A stretch of 5,166 nucleotides of DNA, taken from NCBI GenBank assembly GCA_947440895.1, contig CANETO010000181.1:1-5166 (forward strand). Reading direction: 5' to 3'. Origin of the DNA: Planctomycetaceae bacterium (GTDB lineage Bacteria > Planctomycetota > Planctomycetia > Pirellulales > UBA1268). The translations under genes were made by a program, and so were the position numbers. The first letter of the stretch is position 1. Every line of letters starts with the position of its first letter. Of the stretch, positions 1 to 5,166 are shown piece by piece. The notes under the pieces were generated by a model, which worked only from the letters and a program-made list of their open reading frames with translations, was not told where the DNA came from and ran no database searches.

Positions 1-39
1 AAACAACTTATGGCACGCGCTAAAGAATACATTACTACG

Positions 40-68
40 TTGACGATCATTGTGCTGTCGGTTATAAG
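40..68 (+). promoter_or_regulatory. sigma70-like promoter for the sulfate transport operon
   Basis: TTGACG at 40-45 (5 of 6 to the -35 consensus) and TATAAG at 63-68 (5 of 6 to the -10 consensus) are separated by exactly 17 bases, the optimal spacing. No extended -10 TG is present. The stretch is visibly more AT-rich than the genes that follow. Transcription would begin near 72-76 and leave a leader of about 40 bases before the GTG start at 114. Planctomycete promoters are less well characterised than those of Escherichia coli, so the match is suggestive only. I recognise no operator for a sulfur regulator around it. Confidence 0.55.
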
Positions 69-103
69 GGCATTTCCGCCCCCCAAAAGTTCGCTCGTTA
101 CGC

Positions 104-107
104 GAGG
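104..107 (+). promoter_or_regulatory. ribosome binding site that supports the GTG start of sbp
   Basis: GAGG lies 6 bases before the GTG at 114. Reading upstream in this frame there is no ATG, GTG or TTG before the in-frame TAA at 21-23, so GTG 114 is the only conventional start that keeps the signal peptide intact. The site therefore settles the start of the binding-protein gene. Confidence 0.6.
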
Positions 108-113
108 CCCACC

Positions 114-1187
114 GTGAACCGCCGCTTCCTACTGCACAGCCCCTCTTCCCGCACGTTTGCCCAGGCGATTGTGACCCTGCTTCTGGTTGCAGCCAGCGGC
201 TGCTCGGGCTCGTCGTCCACGCCCGGCGGTTCGGCAAACCGGCCCAAGGCAGTCGAACTGCTCAACGTGTCGTATGACCCGACCCGCGAACTCTACCGCG
301 ACATCAATGCCGCCTTCGCCAAGCACTACGAGCAGGAGCATGGCACAGCCGTCACCATCAAGCAGTCGCACGCCGCTTCGGGCAGCCAGTCCCGTGCCGT
401 GATCGACGGCCTCGACGCCGACGTCGTCACGCTGGCCACCTGGCCCGACGTCGAGGCGGTCGCCAAGTCGGGCCTGCTCCGGCCCGACTGGCAGAACCGT
501 TACGAAAACAACTCGATCCCATACCACTCCGTCGTTGTCTTCGTCGTCCGCAAGGGAAACCCGAAGAACGTCCTCGACTGGGCCGATCTCGACCGCGACG
601 ATATCTCGATCATTACCCCCAACCCGAAGACATCGGGCAACGGTAAATACAGCTTCCTCGCGGCCTGGGGCGCGGCCCTGGCGGCCGGCGGCAGCGAAGA
701 CGATGCGCAGAAGTTTGTCTCGGCCCTCTATCGCCGCACCCCCGTGCTCGACACCGGCGCCCGAGCCGCCACGGCCACCTTCTCGCAGAAGGGGATCGGC
801 GACGTGCACCTGACCTTCGAGCAAGAGGCCCATCTCGAGGTCGACGAATCGAAGGGGAGCCTCGAGATCGTCTATCCGAAGCGTTCGATCCGTGTCGATC
901 CGCCCGTGGCCGTCGTGGACCAAAACGTCGATCGCAAGGCGACTCGGCATGCCGCCGAGGCCTACCTCGGCTTCCTCTATTCCCCCGAGGGCCGGGCGAT
1001 CATCGCCAAGCATCATCTCCGCCCCTGGGGCGACACTCCGCCCCCGCCGGCCGCCGGCGAAACCTGGCCCGCGATCGAAACCTTCGACATCACGTTCGTC
1101 GCCGGCGACTGGAACAACGCGATGAAGAAGTTCTTCGGCGAAGGCGGCGTGTTCGACGCCATCTACCAGCCCAACGGCGGAAAATAG
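114..1187 (+). CDS. sbp: sulfate/thiosulfate ABC transporter substrate-binding lipoprotein (Sbp/CysP family)
   Basis: This is the extracytoplasmic receptor of the importer. It would bind sulfate or thiosulfate and deliver it to CysT/CysW. The 357-residue product has a basic N-terminus, a hydrophobic stretch at about 15-28 and a lipobox-like AASGC ending at Cys30, so it is probably a membrane-anchored lipoprotein. Ala at -3 is less common than Leu. A Ser/Gly/Pro-rich linker (31-45) leads into the mature domain. Family motifs include LLNVSYDPTREL (49-60), IKQSH (82-86), ADVVTL (102-107), VRKGNPK (145-151), NPKTSGNGK (170-178), a GIGDV segment (227-231) and a LYSPEG segment (288-293). Apart from the lipoprotein leader and linker, the length suits the family (about 330). 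The pocket region resembles CysP: NPKTSGN rather than NPKSSGGAR, and Phe235 where E. coli Sbp has the sulfate-contacting Trp. Substrate preference is therefore open, and cysP would be a defensible alternative name. It is the first gene of the operon and lies 8 bases before cysT. Confidence 0.95.
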   Translation: MNRRFLLHSPSSRTFAQAIVTLLLVAASGCSGSSSTPGGSANRPKAVELLNVSYDPTRELYRDINAAFAKHYEQEHGTAVTIKQSHAASGSQSRAVIDGLDADVVTLATWPDVEAVAKSGLLRPDWQNRYENNSIPYHSVVVFVVRKGNPKNVLDWADLDRDDISIITPNPKTSGNGKYSFLAAWGAALAAGGSEDDAQKFVSALYRRTPVLDTGARAATATFSQKGIGDVHLTFEQEAHLEVDESKGSLEIVYPKRSIRVDPPVAVVDQNVDRKATRHAAEAYLGFLYSPEGRAIIAKHHLRPWGDTPPPPAAGETWPAIETFDITFVAGDWNNAMKKFFGEGGVFDAIYQPNGGK

Positions 1188-1195
1188 GCTGAACG

Positions 1196-2044
1196 ATGCC
1201 GGCACACAATCCAATCCTCCGATCCCCACGCCGTCGCTCCGTGCTCCCCGGGTTTGGCATGAGCGCCGCCATCACGTCGCTGATGATCACGGCACTGGTC
1301 ATCGTTCCGCTGGCGGTGCTGGCGCTCCGAGCGGCCTCACTCGGCCCGACCGATTTTCTCGCGGCAGCCTGGACGCCCCGGGCCCGCGCGGCCTATGCGG
1401 TGTCGCTGGGAGCTTCGCTTACGGCAGCCATCATCAGTTCCGTCTGCGGCCTGCTCGTCGCCTGGGTGCTTGTGCGGATCGATTTCCCCGGACGCAGGCT
1501 GCTCGATGCACTCGTGGACGTGCCGCTCGCCTTGCCCACGGCGGTCGCGGGCCTCGTCTACTCGACTCTCTACGTGGAGCGGGGCTGGCTGGGGCGGTAC
1601 CTCGTGCCGCTGGGCATTCACGGCGCCTACTCGTGGCTGGGCATCGTGCTCGTGCTCGTGTTCGTGAGTCTGCCGTTTGCCATTCGCGTGGTGCAGCCGG
1701 TGCTCGAAAGCCTCGACCGCGACAGTGAAGAAGCGGCACGGATGCTCGGCGCCTCCCGCGTGCAGACCTTTCTGCAGGTGATCTTCCCGGCCATCTTCCC
1801 GGCGGTGCTGACGGGGTTTGCCCTGGCCCTGGCCCGGGCGCTTGGAGAATACGGCTCGGTTGTCTTCATCTCGGGCAACATGCCGTTCAAGACCGAAATT
1901 GCGCCGGTCTTGATCGTGTCACGGCTGGAGGAATTCGCCTACGCCGAGGCGACCGCCATCGCCGTCGTGCTGCTCGGCATGTCGGTCTCCCTGCTTGTCA
2001 TCGTCAATTGGCTGCAGCAGCGGGTCGCCCGCAACTCTCAGTGA
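1196..2044 (+). CDS. cysT: sulfate/thiosulfate ABC transporter permease CysT (CysU)
   Basis: This is one of the two inner-membrane permeases that form the translocation channel with CysW. The 282-residue protein (E. coli CysU is about 277) opens with a short basic tail and the VLPGF motif (16-20), which is typical just before the first membrane helix of CysT. Six hydrophobic segments are visible at roughly 24-46, 68-93, 108-127, 146-167, 203-222 and 252-273. The RIDFPGRRLLDALVDVPLAL stretch (94-113) and PTAVAGL (114-120) match the conserved core. The cytoplasmic EAA coupling loop that docks on CysA starts at EEAARMLGA (178-186). A LARALGEYG segment (212-220) follows, as in the family. ATG 1196 has only a weak AGG (1186-1188) in front, but the next in-frame ATG (1259) would remove VLPGF, so 1196 is preferred. 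Its stop overlaps the cysW start as GTGA, which suggests translational coupling. Nothing looks damaged. Confidence 0.96.
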   Translation: MPAHNPILRSPRRRSVLPGFGMSAAITSLMITALVIVPLAVLALRAASLGPTDFLAAAWTPRARAAYAVSLGASLTAAIISSVCGLLVAWVLVRIDFPGRRLLDALVDVPLALPTAVAGLVYSTLYVERGWLGRYLVPLGIHGAYSWLGIVLVLVFVSLPFAIRVVQPVLESLDRDSEEAARMLGASRVQTFLQVIFPAIFPAVLTGFALALARALGEYGSVVFISGNMPFKTEIAPVLIVSRLEEFAYAEATAIAVVLLGMSVSLLVIVNWLQQRVARNSQ

Positions 2045-2982
2045 GCGTCCCCATGCCAAAGCCCACCATCACCTCCGCCAACCCGCTCACGCACAGGCTG
2101 CTCGTCGCGGCGGCCGTCGGCATTGTTGGCCTGCTGATTGTCGTGCCGCTGGCCAGCGTCTTCGCCGAGGCCTTCGCCGAGGGTCCGGCCGCGTGGTGGC
2201 GGGCGCTCGCCCACGATCCCGACACCCGGCACGCCATCTGGCTCTCACTGACTGTGGCACCGATCGCCGTGGCGATGAACACCGTCTTTGGCATCGCTGC
2301 GGCCTGGCTCGTCTCGCGATTCCGTTTCCCGGGACGTTCGCTGTTGATCACGCTCTTCGACGTGCCCTTTTCGGTCTCGCCCGTCGTAGCAGGACTGGCA
2401 CTGGTGCTGATCTTCGGTCGCCAGGGGCTGCTCGGGCCGACGCTCGCCACCCTCGGCTGGAAGGTGATCTTCTCCTGGCCCGGGCTGGTGCTGGCGACCA
2501 CGTTTGTGACGCTGCCGCTGGTCGTTCGGGAACTCATCCCAGTGATGGAGGCGATTGGCCCGGAAGAAGAACTGGCTGCCGTCAGCCTGGGCGCGAGCGG
2601 CTGGCAGGTGTTTACTCGGGTCACACTCCCCAACATTCGCTGGGCGCTGCTCCATGGGATCGTGCTCGCCAACGCCCGGGCGATGGGTGAATTCGGCGCG
2701 GTCTACGTCGTCAGCGGACATATCGCGGGCGCCACCGACACGATGCCCCTCCGCGTCGAAAAGCTCTTCCAGGAATACCGCACGCCGGCCTCGATGGCGG
2801 TGGCGAGCGTGCTGGCCGGGCTGGCGCTCGTCACCCTCGTGGCCAAGTTTGTGATCGAACGCCGACTGGAGGCCGAGGCCCGCGAGCTCGAGGCCGCCCG
2901 CTCACTTCCAGACACCATCGTCGGCTCGGGCACGCCGCCCGACGCCGGCCCACGCACCTCCACGCAGGGTCCCACCGCATGA
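2041..2982 (+). CDS. cysW: sulfate/thiosulfate ABC transporter permease CysW
   Basis: This is the second inner-membrane permease and heterodimer partner of CysT. Starting at GTG 2041 it has 313 residues (E. coli CysW is about 291). Six hydrophobic segments lie at about 20-42, 68-92, 105-126, 144-164, 203-225 and 252-272. Conserved marks are SRFRFPGRSLL (92-102), DVPFSVSPVVAGLALVLIFG (107-126), the EAA loop from EEELAAVSLGA (175-185) and a NARAMGEFGAVYVVSG segment (211-226). The start is chosen because GTG overlaps the cysT stop by four bases. ATG 2053 (309 residues) is a possible alternative, and neither has a strong ribosome binding site. The reading frame also extends back to TTG 2008, inside cysT, but that would add an atypical Ala/Gln-rich segment. 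After the last helix comes a charged stretch (274-287), then a Gly/Pro/Thr/Ser-rich tail to residue 313, somewhat longer than in E. coli. The gene ends in an ATGA overlap with cysA. Confidence 0.95.
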   Translation: MSVPMPKPTITSANPLTHRLLVAAAVGIVGLLIVVPLASVFAEAFAEGPAAWWRALAHDPDTRHAIWLSLTVAPIAVAMNTVFGIAAAWLVSRFRFPGRSLLITLFDVPFSVSPVVAGLALVLIFGRQGLLGPTLATLGWKVIFSWPGLVLATTFVTLPLVVRELIPVMEAIGPEEELAAVSLGASGWQVFTRVTLPNIRWALLHGIVLANARAMGEFGAVYVVSGHIAGATDTMPLRVEKLFQEYRTPASMAVASVLAGLALVTLVAKFVIERRLEAEARELEAARSLPDTIVGSGTPPDAGPRTSTQGPTA

Positions 2983-4079
2983 GCATCCACGTCCGCGGTA
3001 TCTCCAAGGCATTCGGCACCTTTCAGGCGCTCGACAACGTTTCGCTCGACGTGCCGCAAGGAACGCTCCTCGCGCTTCTGGGACCATCTGGTTCCGGCAA
3101 GACCACGTTGCTGCGGATCATTGCGGGGCTCGAATGGCCCGATTCCGGCCGCATCGAGGAGGACGGCGCCGACATCACCGACCGCCATGCCAGGCAGCGG
3201 GAGGTGGGCTTTGTGTTTCAGCACTATGCGCTCTTTCGCCACATGAGTGTGTTCGAGAACATCGCCTTCGGGCTCCGCGTCCGCAAGACTCCAAAGCCTG
3301 AGGTCGAGGCGAAGGTCAATGAACTGCTGCATCTCGTGCGACTCGACGGCCTCGGCGGCCGCAAGCCCGCGCAGCTCTCGGGTGGCCAGCGGCAGCGAGT
3401 GGCGCTCGCGCGGGCGCTGGCCATCCGGCCGAAGATTCTCCTGCTCGATGAGCCCTTCGGCGCGCTCGATGCCAAGGTGCGAGTGGAGCTGCGTCAATGG
3501 CTGCGGCAGTTGCACGATGAGATCGGTATGACGAGCGTGTTTGTCACGCACGATCAGGAGGAAGCGTTCGAACTGGCCGACGAGGTCGTGGTGATGAACC
3601 ACGGCAGGATCGAGCAGCGGGGCACGCCCGACGAGGTGTTTGAGCATCCGGCCACGCCGTTCGTGATGGACTTCCTCGGCAACGTGAACCTCTTCCACGG
3701 ACGGGTCGAGAAGGGGCAGGCGTTCTGGCATGGCATCCCGATCGACTACCCCGACTATCCGCATTCGCAGGCCCGGCCCGCCCGCGTCTACCTGCGTCCG
3801 CACGAACTCGAGATCGCCCGTGCGAGCGCTGACCAACCGGACCGTCGCGCGGCGAGCAGTGCCGCCGTCGCCGGCAGCCTGCCGGCCAGTGTGCTACGGA
3901 TCGCCCGCAGCGGCGCGATTGCACGGGTGTCGTGCCGCCCCGATGGTTCCGATACAGAACTCCACGTCGACCTGCCAGTTGAAACGGCCCGCGACATGTC
4001 CCTGCAACCCGGAGAACGGGTCACGATCACACCGCGCAAGGTCCGTGTCTTTCTCCCCGATCCCGAATACGTCATCTGA
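2979..4079 (+). CDS. cysA: sulfate/thiosulfate ABC transporter ATP-binding protein CysA
   Basis: This is the cytoplasmic ATPase that powers the importer, acting as a homodimer under CysT/CysW. The 366-residue product matches E. coli CysA in length (365). All nucleotide-binding motifs are intact: Walker A GPSGSGKTT (35-43), Q-loop Gln81 in VFQHYALF, ABC signature LSGGQ (133-137), Walker B ILLLDEP (153-159) with catalytic Glu158, D-loop GALD (161-164) and H-loop His191. QHYALFRHMSVFENIAFGL (81-99) is characteristic of the CysA group. FLGNVN (232-237) marks the end of the ATPase domain. The C-terminal part is a TOBE-like domain with YLRPHELEIAR (271-281), also as in CysA. An Ala/Ser/Asp-rich stretch (282-300) inside it looks like a variable loop. 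ATG 2979 overlaps the cysW stop as ATGA, and AGGG at 2966-2969 lies 9 bases upstream. Neighbours and motifs together exclude a generic sugar or spermidine ATPase. Confidence 0.96.
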   Translation: MSIHVRGISKAFGTFQALDNVSLDVPQGTLLALLGPSGSGKTTLLRIIAGLEWPDSGRIEEDGADITDRHARQREVGFVFQHYALFRHMSVFENIAFGLRVRKTPKPEVEAKVNELLHLVRLDGLGGRKPAQLSGGQRQRVALARALAIRPKILLLDEPFGALDAKVRVELRQWLRQLHDEIGMTSVFVTHDQEEAFELADEVVVMNHGRIEQRGTPDEVFEHPATPFVMDFLGNVNLFHGRVEKGQAFWHGIPIDYPDYPHSQARPARVYLRPHELEIARASADQPDRRAASSAAVAGSLPASVLRIARSGAIARVSCRPDGSDTELHVDLPVETARDMSLQPGERVTITPRKVRVFLPDPEYVI

Positions 4080-4117
4080 TCTCCCCTACCCACTGAGGCC
4101 CAAGCCCCGAGCACGAC

Positions 4118-4327
4118 ATGAGCCATAAATCCAACGACTCCCCGCACGACGACGCCACGCCCAACACGCCCGAGCCCCACGCAGCCAACAACGATACGGC
4201 CCTGAACCGGATTGGAGATGCCCTGCGGGGCCTTCGGTACGGGTCGGTGCTGGCGATCGTGCAGGACGGCGTTGTGGTCCAGATCGAGCGGACCGAAAAG
4301 ACCAGACTCGGTAAATCAGATCGCTAA
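4118..4327 (+). CDS. small DUF2292 (YezD-like) protein, sulfur-linked, function unknown
   Basis: This is a 69-residue soluble protein. Residues 1-27 are polar and probably disordered, rich in Asp, Asn, His and Pro. From about 28 the sequence is compact, with LNRIGDALRGLRYGSVLAIV (29-48), then DGVVVQIERTEKTRL (50-64). The LRYGSV and VVQIERTEK cores are those I associate with DUF2292/YezD proteins, usually about 50-60 residues, predicted as one short helix followed by two strands. Members of this family are commonly found beside sulfate transport and sulfite reduction genes. The position 38 bases after cysA on the same strand agrees, so it is probably the last gene of this operon. Its molecular role is not known to me. 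There is no good ribosome binding site close to ATG 4118: GAGG at 4095-4098 is 19 bases away. No membrane segment, signal peptide or metal-binding cluster is visible. Confidence 0.85.
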   Translation: MSHKSNDSPHDDATPNTPEPHAANNDTALNRIGDALRGLRYGSVLAIVQDGVVVQIERTEKTRLGKSDR

Positions 4328-4357
4328 GCGATTCAAACCCCTCTGCATGCCACAAAG

Positions 4358-4370
4358 CTGATCCGATCAG
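4358..4370. repeat. perfect 6-1-6 inverted repeat
   Basis: CTGATC and GATCAG flank a single C. As RNA the loop would be cramped and no T-run follows, so a terminator is unlikely. As DNA the symmetry resembles a half-site pair for a dimeric repressor, but the arms are short and chance occurrence is plausible. It begins 31 bases after the DUF2292 stop codon. Confidence 0.35.
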
Positions 4371-4436
4371 ACGGACAGCAGATCCCACCCGAACTGACCG
4401 CTTCCACGCGACACCGACCGGAATGACCGGAGGCCG

Positions 4437-4458
4437 CGATGACTCACCTGAGTCGTTG
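4437..4458 (+). terminator. possible weak terminator hairpin downstream of the sulfate operon
   Basis: The 9-pair stem is 4437-4445 against 4450-4458, with an ACCT loop. Five inner pairs (GACTC/GAGTC) are Watson-Crick and two of the four outer pairs are G-U. It is followed by TTT and then a mixed C/T stretch rather than a clean T-run. It lies about 110 bases after the DUF2292 stop. The stem contains ATG 4439, so it could instead mask that start codon in the mRNA. The call is tentative. Confidence 0.3.
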
Positions 4459-4505
4459 TTTCCCTCTCGTGTCTTTCTTTATTCCGGTTGATTCACTTTC
4501 CTTCG

Positions 4506-4511
4506 AGGAGG
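4506..4511 (+). promoter_or_regulatory. strong ribosome binding site for the DUF1559 gene
   Basis: AGGAGG lies 5 bases before ATG 4517 and is the best Shine-Dalgarno match in the window. It favours 4517 as the start, although a second good site (GGAGG at 4429-4433, also 5 bases before an in-frame ATG at 4439) competes with it. Confidence 0.65.
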
Positions 4512-4516
4512 CTGAC

Positions 4517-5166
4517 ATGTCGATTCTCTCGTTTGTGACCCTGCGTTCTGCCGCCAAGCGGCAGGGCTTCACCCTGGTGGAACTCTTGGTGGTGATCGCA
4601 ATCATCGGCACCCTCGTCGGGCTGCTCCTGCCCGCCGTGCAATCGGCCCGCGAGGCCGCCCGCCGGATGTCGTGCTCAAACAACCTGAAGCAGAACGGCC
4701 TGATGGTTCAGAGCTTTGCCAGCGCCAACCGGGATGCGTTGCCGACTAGCACCCGGCCGTCGGATGCAACCGCCATCAAGCGTCTCTCGTGGGTGACTCG
4801 CTGCCTCCCCTTCATCGAGGAGAAGAGCCTGTACGATCTTTACGATCAGAGCAACTCCAGCAACTGGAGCAGTAGCGTGAACAACTCCGGAGGCACGACT
4901 CCGAACATGGTGCTCGTCAGCACCAGGATTCCCGCCGTGGAATGCCCGTCCGATCCAACGTCGGGGACTAGCTACGACGCCGACCCCGCGTCAGCCACCC
5001 AGCCCTTTGCCTTCCCGACCAACGGCACAGCCGCCGTAGTGAACGCTGGACGTACTGGATTTTCAACCCCCGGTCTGTTCTGCGCACCGACGGACTATTC
5101 CCCGGTTGTGTTCGTTGATCCGCGGACTCCCGGCTCCACCGTTCAGAAGTATGTCCCGAGCAGTGG
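4517..5166 (+). CDS. DUF1559 protein with type IV-pilin-like N-terminus, partial (3' end outside window)
   Basis: The frame stays open from ATG 4517 to the window edge, giving 216 codons and no stop, so the C-terminus is missing. The first 17 residues form a basic leader ending KRQG. They are followed by FTLVELLVVIAIIGTLVGLL (18-37), with Glu at +5 of the predicted mature protein, the classic class III signal cut by prepilin peptidase between Gly17 and Phe18. Next come PAVQSAREAARRMSCSNNLK (39-58), then a SWVTRCLPFIEEKSLYDLYD stretch (91-110) and an ECPSDP motif (142-147). All three are typical of DUF1559 (SBP_bac_10-type) proteins, found in large paralogous sets in planctomycetes. The mature protein would be anchored by its N-terminal helix with a globular domain outside the cytoplasmic membrane. 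Role and substrate are unknown. It is probably transcribed separately from the sulfate operon. A longer form starting at ATG 4439 would add 26 residues before Met1. Confidence 0.9.
   Translation, partial: MSILSFVTLRSAAKRQGFTLVELLVVIAIIGTLVGLLLPAVQSAREAARRMSCSNNLKQNGLMVQSFASANRDALPTSTRPSDATAIKRLSWVTRCLPFIEEKSLYDLYDQSNSSNWSSSVNNSGGTTPNMVLVSTRIPAVECPSDPTSGTSYDADPASATQPFAFPTNGTAAVVNAGRTGFSTPGLFCAPTDYSPVVFVDPRTPGSTVQKYVPSS

Larger units (their letters stand above)
4328..4516. other. intergenic region between the sulfate operon and the DUF1559 gene
   Basis: No separate gene is supported in these 189 bases. They hold a perfect 13-base inverted repeat (4358-4370), a GACCGGA direct repeat (4416-4422 and 4425-4431), an imperfect hairpin (4437-4458) followed by a pyrimidine-rich stretch, and two ribosome-binding-site-like sequences (4429-4433 and 4506-4511). 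I found no convincing -35/-10 pair for the downstream gene. If the DUF1559 protein starts at ATG 4439, the gap shrinks to 111 bases. Confidence 0.7.

Noticed and set aside
129..1229. Long open frame on the minus strand (366 codons) opposite sbp
   Set aside because: It is antisense to a clearly recognised Sbp/CysP gene, rich in Gly, Arg, Asp and Val from codon bias, with no recognisable domain.
1995..2690. Plus-strand frame of 231 codons overlapping cysT and cysW
   Set aside because: It is an Arg/Ala/Gly-rich out-of-frame reading of the cysW coding sequence, whose own product shows membrane helices and the EAA loop.
2703..3836. Long open frame on the minus strand (377 codons) opposite cysW/cysA
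   Set aside because: It lies entirely opposite genes with intact family motifs, resembles no family I know, and is the kind of antisense frame that strong third-position GC bias produces.
4080..4117. Possible terminator between cysA and the DUF2292 gene
   Set aside because: No stem-loop or T-run is visible in these 38 bases, so read-through is expected.
4086..4388. Minus-strand frame of 100 codons over the DUF2292 gene
   Set aside because: The plus-strand product has the conserved DUF2292 core. The antisense product is Arg/Ser-rich and featureless.
4457..4483. Possible promoter TTGTTT with TTTATT before the DUF1559 gene
   Set aside because: The spacer is only 15 bases and the -10 match is poor, so it is not better than chance in a T-rich stretch.
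4444..4683. Minus-strand frame of 79 codons over the start of the DUF1559 gene
   Set aside because: It runs opposite the prepilin signal and DUF1559 motifs, and its product matches nothing I recognise.

Overview
The window is GC-rich and bacterial. It most likely comes from a planctomycete: its right end carries the start of a DUF1559 protein with a type IV-pilin-like N-terminus, a family greatly expanded in Planctomycetota. This placement rests on family knowledge and was not searched. I see no RNA gene, CRISPR array, insertion sequence or other mobile element.

Layout. Positions 1-113 are a comparatively AT-rich leader with a sigma70-like promoter (TTGACG, 17-base spacer, TATAAG). Next come four co-directional genes forming a complete sulfate/thiosulfate ABC importer: a substrate-binding lipoprotein (114-1187, sbp/cysP type), two inner-membrane permeases (cysT 1196-2044, cysW 2041-2982) and the ATPase (cysA 2979-4079). 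They are packed as an operon: 8 bases separate sbp and cysT, and the next two junctions are 4-base GTGA and ATGA stop/start overlaps. A small DUF2292 (YezD-like) gene follows 38 bases later (4118-4327) and is probably part of the same transcript. A non-coding gap of about 190 bases, with two inverted repeats and a short direct repeat, separates the operon from the DUF1559 gene (4517 to beyond the window edge).

How the genes work together. The binding protein captures sulfate or thiosulfate outside the cytoplasmic membrane. CysT and CysW form the heterodimeric channel, and two CysA subunits power transport. The imported anion would feed assimilatory sulfur metabolism. DUF2292 proteins recur beside sulfur-assimilation genes, but their biochemical role is unknown to me. 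The DUF1559 protein looks like a separate transcription unit.

Novelty. The window is mostly a well-known transporter. The points most worth a second look are the CysP-like pocket residues in a protein with Sbp-like framework motifs, the DUF2292 gene at the operon's end, and the two competing in-frame start sites of the DUF1559 gene. I found no evidence of an undescribed multi-gene system.
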